DNA from: Actinomyces sp.
Lineage (GTDB): Bacteria; Actinomycetota; Acidimicrobiia; Acidimicrobiales; Aldehydirespiratoraceae
DNA length: 33,346 bases
Reading direction: 5' to 3'
Assembly: GCA_003697065.1 (NCBI GenBank)
Contig: RFFY01000153.1
Span: 1-33,346, forward strand
The position numbers and the translations under genes were made by a program. The notes beneath the pieces were generated by a model. The model was not told the origin of the DNA. It ran no database searches and saw nothing but the letters and a program-made list of their open reading frames with translations. This document shows positions 20,231 to 28,183 of this stretch, in pieces (position 1 is the first letter of the stretch; each line of letters starts with the position of its first letter).

Positions 20231-22728
20231 CGGTCACCCTCGTCGGAACGCCGACATCGACCGGTCTCAAGGAAGTCACGTCGTTCACGTTCTCGCACAC
20301 GGTCCCGGCCGGGCAGGCCGACACCGTTCTCGTCGTCGACGTCGGCGCCCGCGCCGCGCACGCCACCGCCGTCACCTTCGCCGGGCAGTCCCTCACCAAG
20401 GTCGTCGGTGACACGACCGGCACGGCCCGCATGTCGACATGGGTGCTCGTCAATCCACCGACCGGGGCGGGCACCGTGTCGGTCACCCTGTCCGCGTTGG
20501 CCGGGTTCGTCGTCGCCGGTGCACGGACCTTCGCCGGTGTCGACCAGTCCACCCCGGCGCCGACCTCGGCGTCGAACGCGGGGACGTCGAACGCCCCGTC
20601 CGTCGACGTGGCCTTCGGCGAACTCGAGGGTGGTCTCGTCGTCGACGCCGTCTACCTCAACGCCCAAACGAACACACTCACCCCGACCTCGGGCACCACC
20701 GACTGGTCCGCCACGATCGAGACCCAACCGGGTCGGGGCGCCCACCGGACCCCGACCACCACCGGGACGTTCACCGCCGGGTGGACCGCCGGTAAATCGG
20801 GGTCGTGGTCCTGCACCGCGATCGTGCTGCGTCCATCCGCGGCGCATCTCGCCGAGGTCGCCGTCGCCGGGTCCGACACCGCCGTCGGGTCGGTGACGGC
20901 GAACCTCGCCGCCCCCCTTGAGGTCGGGGACGTCCTCCTCGTCGCCGGGACGGTCACCGGGTCCGACGAGGCCCTCCTCGTCGCCACCGCCACCGGGGTG
21001 ACGTTCACCGTCCAGGCGGGGGCCGGGCAGTCCACCTTCGAGACCGGCATCCGCTTGTTCTCGGGTGAGGTCACGTCGGGAGGGGCGACATCGGTGACCC
21101 TCACCCGGTTCGCCGGGTCGGCACCGCTGGGTCTCGTCGTCGCCGTCTACCGCGGCTACGGGTCGTCGCCGACGTTCTCGGCGACCGCGACCGCGTCGGC
21201 CGACGCGACCGGGACCATCCAGTCCGTCACCCACACGGCGACCGCGGACAATGACCCCCTTCTCGGCGCCGGGGTCGGGGCGGGTGCCGGGTCGGCGCTC
21301 ATCATCGTCAACCCGGACGGGTCGATCGCCGAGACCAAATCGTCCGGTGGCGTCAACATCGACACGGTCGGTCGGGCGACGAACGACGCCGGTCGCACCG
21401 CGGGCACCACCGTGTCCCTGTCGCTCACGTCGGCGACATGGCGGTCCGCGGGCGCGGTCTCGTTCAACGTCGGCGGCGGCGGCACGAACTACACCCGCAC
21501 CGCGGCGGAGACGGTCACCCCCGCCGACGCCGGGCCGCAGGTGGCGACGACCGGCCGGGCCGGCGCGGAGACGACCGCCCCCACCGACTCGGGGTCGCAG
21601 GCGGCGACCAGTGTCCGCGCCGGCGCGGAGACGACCACCCCCGCCGACGCCGCGGCGGCGACCCTCATCATTGCCGCTACCGCATCGGAGACGGTCACCC
21701 CGACTGACGCCGTGTCGGGGAGCGGTTCGTCGGCGCGGTCCGCCGCCGAGACGGTGACCCCCACCGACGCGGGATCGACCACGTCGACGACCGCCCGGTC
21801 GGGCGCGGAGACGGTCACCCCCACCGACGCCACGGGCGGCGCCCACACGGCCTCGAGAACCTCGACCGAGACGGTCGCACCGGCGGACACCGGGTCCACC
21901 ACCGTTACCGGCGGCGGCACCCTCACCCGCACCGCGGCGGAGACGGTCACCCCGACCGACACCGTGACCGGAGTGTCGACGACCGCCCGGTCGGGCGCGG
22001 AGACGGTCACCCCCACCGACACCGGGTCGCAGGTGGCGACGACCACCCGCGCCGGCGCCGAGTCGGTCGCCCCCGCCGATGGGGTGGTCCCAGTTTCGGG
22101 GACCGTTAGGTCGGGCGCGGAGACGGTCACCCCCGCCGACGCCGGGTCGCGGGCGGCGGCCGCCTCGAGAACGACGGCGGAGACCGTCGGCCCGACGGAC
22201 GGGGCGTCGACTGTCCTGGGGGGCGGCACGAATCACGTCCGCACGGCGGCGGAGACGGTCGGCCCGACCGACACCGGGTCGGTGGTCCGTCAGTCGGCCC
22301 GCACCGCCGTCGAGTCGGTCACCCCGACCGACGTGGGATCGGGCACGTCGACGGTCTCGAGGTCGACCGGGCCGGAGTCGGTCACCCCGACCGACACGGC
22401 GACCCCGCAGGTCTCGACCCGCACCACCCGGACAGCGGCGGAGTCGGTCACCCCGACCGACACGGCACCGGTGTCGGCGACGTCGACCCGCCTCGCCGCC
22501 GAGTCGGTCGCCCCCGCCGATGGGGCGTCGGTGTCGGCGGCGATGGTCGTCCTGGCGGCCGAGACCCTCACCCCGGCCGACATCCTGCGGGTCGGCGGGT
22601 CGGTCGCCGCGGACGTGTCCGCCCCCGGATGGGTCACGGCCCGGTCCCGGGCGCGGGTCGTCGGCGTATCCGCCCCGGTCATCGTCCAGGTCCGTCGTCG
22701 TGCGGGCGTAGTAGGCTCCCCGTCATGA
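20227..22728 (+). CDS. Large repeat-containing fibre or virion-surface protein
   Basis: An 833-residue protein. Residues 1-200 and 205-415 look like two related beta-sandwich domains: each has a run such as AGQADTVLVVDVGARAAHAT or EVGDVLLVAGTVTGSDEALL and ends in a 'W..T.IVLRP' or 'W.SAGAVSFNV' strand. From residue about 420 to 788 it contains 18 imperfect tandem repeats of 17-24 residues built on R-x-x-A-E-[TS]-V-T-P-[TA]-D. The last 45 residues are a short Val/Arg-rich cap. Such Thr/Pro/Glu/Asp repeats form extended stalks, so a fibre projecting from head or tail is likely. The SD GGAGG at 20214-20218 and ATGA overlap with the previous stop fix the start. Confidence 0.78.
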   Translation: MTVTLVGTPTSTGLKEVTSFTFSHTVPAGQADTVLVVDVGARAAHATAVTFAGQSLTKVVGDTTGTARMSTWVLVNPPTGAGTVSVTLSALAGFVVAGARTFAGVDQSTPAPTSASNAGTSNAPSVDVAFGELEGGLVVDAVYLNAQTNTLTPTSGTTDWSATIETQPGRGAHRTPTTTGTFTAGWTAGKSGSWSCTAIVLRPSAAHLAEVAVAGSDTAVGSVTANLAAPLEVGDVLLVAGTVTGSDEALLVATATGVTFTVQAGAGQSTFETGIRLFSGEVTSGGATSVTLTRFAGSAPLGLVVAVYRGYGSSPTFSATATASADATGTIQSVTHTATADNDPLLGAGVGAGAGSALIIVNPDGSIAETKSSGGVNIDTVGRATNDAGRTAGTTVSLSLTSATWRSAGAVSFNVGGGGTNYTRTAAETVTPADAGPQVATTGRAGAETTAPTDSGSQAATSVRAGAETTTPADAAAATLIIAATASETVTPTDAVSGSGSSARSAAETVTPTDAGSTTSTTARSGAETVTPTDATGGAHTASRTSTETVAPADTGSTTVTGGGTLTRTAAETVTPTDTVTGVSTTARSGAETVTPTDTGSQVATTTRAGAESVAPADGVVPVSGTVRSGAETVTPADAGSRAAAASRTTAETVGPTDGASTVLGGGTNHVRTAAETVGPTDTGSVVRQSARTAVESVTPTDVGSGTSTVSRSTGPESVTPTDTATPQVSTRTTRTAAESVTPTDTAPVSATSTRLAAESVAPADGASVSAAMVVLAAETLTPADILRVGGSVAADVSAPGWVTARSRARVVGVSAPVIVQVRRRAGVVGSPS
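21487..22590. repeat. 18 imperfect tandem repeats encoding AETVTPTD units
   Basis: Each unit is about 51-72 bp and has a core that reads GCGGAGACGGTCACCCC or a close variant, encoding (A)AETVTP then [TA]D. Between cores are variable linkers such as AGSTTSTTARSG or TGSQVATTTRAG. The last units degenerate to ESVTPTD and ETLTPAD. Length variation between related phages by unequal recombination is expected for such an array. Confidence 0.9.
22712..22717 (+). promoter_or_regulatory. -10 box of a putative leaderless promoter
   Basis: TAGGCT followed by exactly 7 nt (CCCCGTC) and the ATG at 22725; the same spacer as at 16461-16467. The box lies inside the end of the fibre gene. Confidence 0.45.
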
Positions 22729-23063
22729 GCGTCGCCGCAGTCCCGATCCCGTCGGTGTCCGCCGAACAACTCGAGGTCACATGGGGCGATACCGTCGACC
22801 CGACCGCTGGGAACGCCGAATACGCCGTCGTCGCCAATGGGACGACTCCGTCGTCGGGGGACTGGAGGTCGGCGACATTCGGGACATGGGACCCGTCCGC
22901 GAGCCAGGTCACGATCACGACCGGGGTGGTCGGGTCGCCGTCGTCGGGCGCGACCGTCGACGTGGACATCTCGGGCGCGACCGTGTGGGACCTGTGGGTG
23001 CGGGTCGTGGGGTCGTCCGAGCGACCGGCCCGGCTCGCCGCCACCCTCGTCGTCACCCCCTAG
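22725..23063 (+). CDS. Small Ig/Fn3-like virion protein, 112 residues
   Basis: The ATG overlaps the fibre stop (ATGA). The protein is Thr/Val/Ser-rich without Cys and looks like one beta-sandwich domain: SAEQLEVTWGDTVDPTAGNA, then WRSATFGTWDPSASQVTI and GATVWDLWVRVVGSSERPAR with a final ATLVVT strand. This resembles fibronectin type III or Ig-like modules that decorate phage virions. It is probably an accessory partner of the fibre. Confidence 0.62.
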   Translation: MSVAAVPIPSVSAEQLEVTWGDTVDPTAGNAEYAVVANGTTPSSGDWRSATFGTWDPSASQVTITTGVVGSPSSGATVDVDISGATVWDLWVRVVGSSERPARLAATLVVTP

Positions 23064-23090
23064 GTCCGCGCCGGCGGCGCCGCCGGGGAC
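23064..23090 (+). terminator. GC-rich hairpin after the small Ig-like gene
   Basis: The 16-bp palindrome CCGGCGGCGCCGCCGG (23071-23086) is flanked by GTCC (23064-23067) and GGAC (23087-23090). It begins right after the TAG stop. TATTGTC follows. It is terminator-like but lacks a U-tract. Confidence 0.5.
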
Positions 23091-23154
23091 TATTGTCGGG
23101 GTCGCCACCCGGACCGTCTCGGGCGAAGGCACCAACCATCATCTCCCTCGGGGC

Positions 23155-23210
23155 GTCACCCGCCCCGACCGGCCGTAAGGGGAAGGCGACCCATGGTCGG
23201 GGCGGGTGAC
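23155..23210 (+). promoter_or_regulatory. 16-bp perfect inverted repeat with an SD in its loop
   Basis: GTCACCCGCCCCGACC (23155-23170) pairs without mismatch with GGTCGGGGCGGGTGAC (23195-23210). The 24-nt loop holds AAGGGGAAGG (23177-23186), and the ATG at 23193 touches the right arm. It could be a translation-control element or a transcript end. The surrounding 23091-23318 has no other gene I can support. Confidence 0.6.
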
Positions 23211-23318
23211 AACTCGAGGGGGGAACATCTCGAGGACATGTCCCGGGCCGCACGACCCGCACCCGTCGAGGGTGGACCCCGGACCCGGGACCCCCAAGGT
23301 CGACGCGGGGAGCGAGTC

Positions 23319-23693
23319 GTGCGGATCGTCAAGGCCGAGGTCCACCTGAAGGAACGGGACCTTGAGCGCGCCGCCGCCGGGGACCTGACCGAATATCTCG
23401 CCCGGGTCGGTCGCCGATGGGTCGACATCGCCGGTCGGATCGTCCCCGTCGACACCGGCGACCTCCGCTCGACGCTCCGCTATGACGTCAAGACCAAGGG
23501 CTCGGAGCCGGTCCTCACGTGCCGGGCCGGGGGCGTCAAGGGCGCCGTGACCGGCCGGGTCGTCGACTACGCCGTCTACGTCGAGAACGGCACGTCCCGC
23601 CAGCGAGCCCAACCCTACATGCGCACCTCGTTGCGCTACGTCGCCACGGTGTTGGGCGTCCGCATCGAATGGAAGGCGGGGATGGGGAGGTGA
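23319..23693 (+). CDS. HK97 gp10-like tail completion/connector protein
   Basis: A 124-residue protein of the HK97 gp10-like family. The diagnostic part is IAGRIVPVDTGDLRSTLRYD followed by VVDYAVYVENGTSRQRAQPY then MRTSLRYV. These proteins join the head connector to the tail tube. I prefer GTG 23319 (SD GGGAG at 23307-23311), because the family begins close to VKAEVHLKERDLERA. ATG 23193, with SD in the hairpin loop, is an alternative that adds 42 residues of unusual Gly/Arg-rich sequence. It comes 255 bp after the previous gene, so it may start a new transcription unit. Confidence 0.78.
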   Translation: MRIVKAEVHLKERDLERAAAGDLTEYLARVGRRWVDIAGRIVPVDTGDLRSTLRYDVKTKGSEPVLTCRAGGVKGAVTGRVVDYAVYVENGTSRQRAQPYMRTSLRYVATVLGVRIEWKAGMGR

Positions 23694-23696
23694 GAC

Positions 23697-24137
23697 ATGG
23701 TGCTCGTCACCGGTGAGCAGGTCGCCGTCGAATGGGTCCGGGCCGTGGGCGCCCCGGTCGACTCGTCCCTCGTCGCCACCCGCCTCCCGCGGACATGGGA
23801 CAACGACACGTTCGGCGCGTCCGGGTTCGTGACCGTCTGGTCCGTCGACTCCGGGCACCGGCACGACACGACCCGCAGGGTGACCCTCGCCGACGTGTCC
23901 ACATGGGCGTACCGCCCCGGCGGGGCCGATGTCCGCCCCAACTGGGGTCTCGCCTCGCAACTCGCCACCGCCGTCGAGGCGGCCGCCCTCGACAATCCAC
24001 GCCGCACGGTCTCCCCGCCGGGCGGGACCGTGCTCGTCGAGGACGTCCACGTCGTCACCGGTCCCCGGCGGATGTCCGACCCGTCGGGTCTCGCCCGGTT
24101 CGTCGTCGGACTCATGTTCACCTGGCACGCCGCATAG
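23697..24137 (+). CDS. Tail terminator protein
   Basis: A 146-residue protein in the position and size of the SPP1 gp17/lambda gpU-type terminator. The pattern fits: GEQVAVEWVRAVGAPVDSSL, then FVTVWSVDSGHRHDTTRRVT, LADVSTWAYRPGG and a conserved end SGLARFVVGLMFTWHAA that matches the last strand of the family. It caps the tail tube and binds the connector. SD GGGGAGG (23684-23690) precedes the ATG. It is 3 nt after the previous stop. Confidence 0.78.
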   Translation: MVLVTGEQVAVEWVRAVGAPVDSSLVATRLPRTWDNDTFGASGFVTVWSVDSGHRHDTTRRVTLADVSTWAYRPGGADVRPNWGLASQLATAVEAAALDNPRRTVSPPGGTVLVEDVHVVTGPRRMSDPSGLARFVVGLMFTWHAA

Positions 24138-24146
24138 GAGGTCACC

Positions 24147-24311
24147 ATGCCTGTCGATATCGACTCGATCCCGCCCGACGAACTCGCCGAACTCGCCGCC
24201 CGCGGCCATGCCGCCGCCCTCGCCCGTCTCGAGGGCGGCGCGAAGCGCACCAAGTCCACGGCCCACAAACGCGCCGCCGCCGAGGACGTCACCCCCGGCG
24301 ACGACACGTGA
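24147..24311 (+). CDS. Small protein between tail terminator and tail tube, 54 residues
   Basis: AGGAGGTCACCATG gives a clear start. The peptide is MPVDIDSIPPDELAELAARG, then HAAALARLEGGAKRTKSTAH and KRAAAEDVTPGDDT: helical, Ala-rich and charged. A strong SD and a good fit in the gap support translation. Small genes at this position occur in other actinophages, but I know no function. Confidence 0.68.
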   Translation: MPVDIDSIPPDELAELAARGHAAALARLEGGAKRTKSTAHKRAAAEDVTPGDDT

Positions 24312-24344
24312 CCCAACCCGAACACCTGACCCAGGAGGCCACCG

Positions 24345-24905
24345 ATGGCTGTGACCGTTTCCAACCTCGTCCAAGGCCCGGCGACAATGTACGTCGGGGC
24401 GTTCGGGGCCGCCGAACCCGCCCCGTCCGCGGTCGGCACCGCGCCCGACTCGAACACGTGGACCGACGTGGGGGCGACCCGGGGCGGAGTCATGCTGCGC
24501 TTCGCGCCCTCGTTCTCCGAGTTCGAGGTCGACCAGTTGGTCGACAAGGCGGGCGCCCGACTGGTGTCCCGCGAGTTCACGCTCGTCACCGAACTCGCCG
24601 AGGCGACACTGGCGAACCTCGACATCGCCTTCAACGACACGGTATCGGCGTCCGGGTCGGGCTACGACTCGCGTGAACCGGCGGACCCGTCCGCCGCTGT
24701 CGACCCGACCTACCGGGCGTTCATCGTCGACGGGTGGGCGCCGGGCGCCGGGAAGATGCGGCGCATCATCGTCCGCCGTGCCCTCCAGGTCGCCCAGTTC
24801 GAGGCCGCCTACCGGCGAGACGACGAGACCGTGTTCCCGGTCGAGTTGCGCGCCTACTACGTGTCCGCCTCGATCCGGCCCCTCGAGATCATCGACCAGT
24901 TGTGA
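24345..24905 (+). CDS. Major tail (tube) protein
   Basis: A 186-residue protein from an ATG with SD AGGAGG. It shows the actinophage tail tube pattern: MAVTVSNLVQGPATMYVGAF, then TWTDVGATRGGVMLRFAPSF, EVDQLVDKAGARLVSREFTL and the end MRRIIVRRALQVAQFEAAYR with DDETVFPVELRAYYV. These beta-sandwich subunits polymerise as the tail tube around the tape measure. It lies immediately before the tail chaperone gene. Confidence 0.88.
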   Translation: MAVTVSNLVQGPATMYVGAFGAAEPAPSAVGTAPDSNTWTDVGATRGGVMLRFAPSFSEFEVDQLVDKAGARLVSREFTLVTELAEATLANLDIAFNDTVSASGSGYDSREPADPSAAVDPTYRAFIVDGWAPGAGKMRRIIVRRALQVAQFEAAYRRDDETVFPVELRAYYVSASIRPLEIIDQL

Positions 24906-24943
24906 CCTGACCAACCGACCCCGGTCCCAAGCGGAGCCCTGAC

Positions 24944-25279
24944 ATGTCAGACACCAAGAACACCGCCACGCCGCGTCTCGTGCGGCGACCCACCCGCAAC
25001 GAACCCGATGAGCGCATCATCGTCGAAGTGGTCACCGACCCGGACACCGACCCCCCGGCGACGACCCCCATCGTCGTCGATGTCGCCAACGTCCCGGTGT
25101 CGGCCCTCATGCGGTTCATGCGGGCGGTCGGGCGCAACGAACTCGAGGCCGTCGCCCACCTCCTCGACGACCTCCTCGGCGAGGAACAAATGCGGCTCGT
25201 CGAGGAGGCGGCGACATCGTTCGCCGACATCCGCCTCGTCGCCAACCGCCTCCTCGATGTCCTCCTCAGCGTCCGATGA
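24944..25279 (+). CDS. Tail assembly chaperone, first frame (gpG-like)
   Basis: A 111-residue protein placed between tail tube and tape measure, the classic site of the G/GT chaperone. It has a disordered start (MSDTKNTATPRLVRRPTRNE), a beta-hairpin (ERIIVEVVTDPDTDPPATTP) and a helical core: ALMRFMRAVGRNELEAVAHL, LDDLLGEEQMRLVEEAATSF and ADIRLVANRLLDVLLSVR. It ends at CGA-TGA-C. A second frame in +1 relation continues through and beyond this stop. SD GGAG at 24932-24935. Confidence 0.8.
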   Translation: MSDTKNTATPRLVRRPTRNEPDERIIVEVVTDPDTDPPATTPIVVDVANVPVSALMRFMRAVGRNELEAVAHLLDDLLGEEQMRLVEEAATSFADIRLVANRLLDVLLSVR

Positions 25280-25307
25280 CCGGGGCCTGATCCTCGATGC
25301 CGACATC

Positions 25308-25616
25308 GTGCGTCGGGTGGCGCGGGTGGCGTGGCTCGCGGACGACGACGAACTACGCCGGGCGCACGAGGCGGACCTCGCCGTGTGGGGCGTCGCCGGT
25401 GGCCTCCGGGTCTCCACCGGGTGGGCGGTCGCCGAGTTCGCCGGCGCGTGGGACGGCGCCGTCCGCCGCCTCCTCGCCGCCCGCGTCCGGGGTCGTGACA
25501 TGACGACGCCTCGGCGTCCACCCGACGCCCCGGTGACGGTCGACGCCGCCGCGCTCCCCGCCCTCACCGGTGGCATGGTCGCCTACCGTCGTGTCGACAC
25601 TGGAGACATCCCATGA
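25308..25616 (+). CDS. Downstream frame of the tail assembly chaperone, probable frameshift product
   Basis: This frame is open from before 25279 to the stop overlapping the tape-measure ATG. The first in-frame conventional start is GTG 25308, which lacks an SD, so the part from 25278 on is more likely reached by a +1 (or -2) ribosomal frameshift near the gpG-like stop CGA-TGA-C. The protein runs VRRVARVAWLADDDELRRAH, then EADLAVWGVAGGLRVSTGWA and VAEFAGAWDGAVRRLLAARV with a Pro-rich end. Fusion would give a gpGT-like chaperone of about 224 residues. I do not see a classical -1 slippery heptamer. Confidence 0.6.
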   Translation: MRRVARVAWLADDDELRRAHEADLAVWGVAGGLRVSTGWAVAEFAGAWDGAVRRLLAARVRGRDMTTPRRPPDAPVTVDAAALPALTGGMVAYRRVDTGDIP

Positions 25617-28183
25617 GCAACACCGTCGGCGAAGCCAAACTCATCATCGTCCCCGAGTTCGACCGGAAGCGCACCAAGGAACTCGGCACGGTGATCAAGG
25701 ACGAGTTCTCGGACGCCTGGCGGAACTCCGGCATCCGCCGCCAGGGCCGCCGCCTCATCGGCGAGATGCGGGACGGCATCATCGACGAATCATCCAAGAT
25801 TCTCGCCGGGGGTGTCCTATCGTCGGTCGGGTTGTCGTTCGTCGAGGAACTCGGCGCACCGCTGGAGCAAATCGAGACCAAGGTCGCGACCGTGTTCGGC
25901 GACACCCGCGACGAGATCGAGGCGTGGGCCGCCAACAATGCTCACTCGTTCGGGCTGACCCGCCGCGAGTTGCTCAAGGTGTCGGCCGACTTCGCCGACC
26001 TCATCGTCCCGATGGGCGCCACCCGCGAGCAGGCCGAGTCGATGACCGAGCAGGTGGTCGGTCTCGCCGGGGCGCTGTCGGAGTGGACCGGCGGGGAACG
26101 CTCGGCGGCCGAGGTCGCCCACATTCTGTCGTCGGCGATGCTCGGCGAACGCGAGGCACTCAAGGGACTCGGCATTTCGATCCGGGAGGCCGAGGTCCAA
26201 CAACGGGCGCTCGCGATCGCCCAGGCGGACGGCCGGGACCAGGTCACCCAACTCGACCGGGCGCTCGCCACCCAGCAACTGATCTTCGCCAAATCGAAGG
26301 ACGCTCAACGGGCGTTCGCCGAGGGGTCCGACACCCTCGCCCGCCGCCAGGCCGAAGCGAGGGCCAAACTCGCCGAGACCCGCGAGGAACTCACCGAAGC
26401 CCTCGTCCCGGCCGTGTCCGTCATGGCGGACCAGTTGTCGAAGTTCGCCGGGGGGGTCAACACGGCGACCCAGTTCCTCACCCACCATGTCGAAACCCTA
26501 ATGGTGCTGGGCGCCACCGTCGGCGGCGGGTTCCTGACCGCCAAACTGGGTCTCGCCGCCGCGTCGATGAGCCGATTCGTGGTCGAAATGAAACAGGCGA
26601 TCGAAGCGGCCGGTGGTCTCCGCTCCGCCATCTCGCAAATGTCGAAGTTCAACTTCGCCGCCGCCGGGGTCGGCGCCGCCCTCGGTGTCGCCACCTTCGC
26701 CGTCATCAAATGGCGCAAGGCCCAGCAGCAAGCCCGGGAACGGGTCGAACGCCTCACCGAGTCGCTGCGCACCCAGGCGGGCACCATCTCCGTCCTCGCC
26801 GACGGATGGGAGGACTACATCGCCCAGCAATCCGAGTTCGCGAAGAACAATCAAATCGACGACCTTCGCCGACTCAACATGACGTTCGGCGACCTCCAGG
26901 ATGTTGTGACCGGCGGGACCGACGGGCTGCGCCGCTTCATCAAGGCGGCCGTCGACGCCGGTGAAATCAGCCTCAAATCCGGGGTCACCGTCGACCAGCT
27001 AGCCGAGAACTTCGACAACCTCGAGATCACCGCCGACGGGGTCCGCGACGGATGGGTTCGGCTCGCCGACGGCAACACCGACCTCCTCGACTCGTTGGAG
27101 CAAACGATCGAGGCGACCGCCGAGGCGACCCGGAAGGACCTCGAACGGATCGCCGTGATGGACGGCATCCCGGGCGTCATCCGTCAGCAGGTCGACGAGT
27201 TGCTCGCCGCGAAGATGTCGACCGTCGACTTCGTAGCCGCCTGGGAACAACTGCGCCCGACCGTCGAGAAATACACGTCGGCCGCCGATGACGCCACCGG
27301 CTCGACCGGCGACATGGCGGACACGATGGGCGACGCCGCCGACGAGACCGCATCCCTGTCCGACGAGGTCGACCAGTTGCGCGACGCCCTCGACGACTTG
27401 TTCGGCGCCCAGCAGGACGTCGACGAGGCGACCTTGGACCTCCTCGACAAGTTCGACAAACTCACCGAGGCGGCCGCCGAAGCCGAAGGCCAAACGTCGA
27501 TCTACACCGAGTCCGGTCGGCGGCTCACCGAACGCGCCCGGGACGCGGCGTCCGCCATGCGGGACCTCACCCTCGCCGAACTCGCCAACGGCGAATCCCT
27601 CGACATGGTCCGCGAGAAACAGGACCGGCGAATCGACCGGCTCCGCCGCGAACTCGAGCAGGCCGGGTTCACCCGGTCCGAGATCGAGGACCTGATCGAC
27701 ACCTACGCCCTCGTCCCCGACGAGGTCGCCACGGACATCATCGCCAATCACGAGGACGCCGACACGGCGGTCAGCGAGTTCCGGCGCCGACTCGACGAAC
27801 TCGACGGGCGGACCGTCGCCGTTAGTATCGCCATGCAACCCGGGCACGGTCACCCGTCGGGGGTCGCGACCGACATCGCCCCGTCGTCGACCGTGGTGCT
27901 CCCACCCCCACCGGACACGCTGCGACGCCGTGCCCGTGGCGGTCTCGTCCGGGGCGGGCACCCGGCGATCGTCGGCGAGGTCCCCGGACAGGACGAACTC
28001 GTCCTCCCGATCGCCCGCCCCGCCGACCTCATGGCCCTCGTCAAGGCGTTCGGCGGCGACGACCGGCCCCGCATCCAGGTCGGCGACATCAACGTCACGG
28101 TCACCGGCGGCGACGTCGACCCGTGGCAGGTCGCCCGCGAGGTGCGGGACACCATCGTGAGACTGGAGGCCGCGCACCGATGA
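25613..28183 (+). CDS. Tape measure protein
   Basis: An 856-residue protein that sets tail length. The N-terminal third matches the TP901-type tape-measure domain: FGLTRRELLKVSADFADLIV, then GATREQAESMTEQVVGLAGA and LSSAMLGEREALKGLGISIR. Coiled-coil segments follow (ARRQAEARAKLAETREELTE) and a hydrophobic stretch at about 290-365. A second coiled coil is at about 565-690 (ASLSDEVDQLRDALDDLFGA). The C-terminus ends with RARGGLVRGGHPAIVGEVPG then QDELVLPIARP, the common C-terminal motif. By the rule of about 1.5 angstrom per residue the tail would be roughly 120 nm, an estimate only. The start overlaps the previous stop (ATGA). Confidence 0.93.
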   Translation: MSNTVGEAKLIIVPEFDRKRTKELGTVIKDEFSDAWRNSGIRRQGRRLIGEMRDGIIDESSKILAGGVLSSVGLSFVEELGAPLEQIETKVATVFGDTRDEIEAWAANNAHSFGLTRRELLKVSADFADLIVPMGATREQAESMTEQVVGLAGALSEWTGGERSAAEVAHILSSAMLGEREALKGLGISIREAEVQQRALAIAQADGRDQVTQLDRALATQQLIFAKSKDAQRAFAEGSDTLARRQAEARAKLAETREELTEALVPAVSVMADQLSKFAGGVNTATQFLTHHVETLMVLGATVGGGFLTAKLGLAAASMSRFVVEMKQAIEAAGGLRSAISQMSKFNFAAAGVGAALGVATFAVIKWRKAQQQARERVERLTESLRTQAGTISVLADGWEDYIAQQSEFAKNNQIDDLRRLNMTFGDLQDVVTGGTDGLRRFIKAAVDAGEISLKSGVTVDQLAENFDNLEITADGVRDGWVRLADGNTDLLDSLEQTIEATAEATRKDLERIAVMDGIPGVIRQQVDELLAAKMSTVDFVAAWEQLRPTVEKYTSAADDATGSTGDMADTMGDAADETASLSDEVDQLRDALDDLFGAQQDVDEATLDLLDKFDKLTEAAAEAEGQTSIYTESGRRLTERARDAASAMRDLTLAELANGESLDMVREKQDRRIDRLRRELEQAGFTRSEIEDLIDTYALVPDEVATDIIANHEDADTAVSEFRRRLDELDGRTVAVSIAMQPGHGHPSGVATDIAPSSTVVLPPPPDTLRRRARGGLVRGGHPAIVGEVPGQDELVLPIARPADLMALVKAFGGDDRPRIQVGDINVTVTGGDVDPWQVAREVRDTIVRLEAAHR

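Noticed and set aside
19885..22236. 783-codon - strand frame opposite the fibre gene with a repeated GGGDRLRARPGG-like pattern
   Set aside because: The repeats are the antisense image of the AETVTPTD repeats; no start signal and no family.
23193..23318. N-terminal extension of the gp10-like protein from ATG 23193
   Set aside because: The extra 42 residues are unlike the family and overlap a perfect inverted repeat. Kept only as an alternative start.
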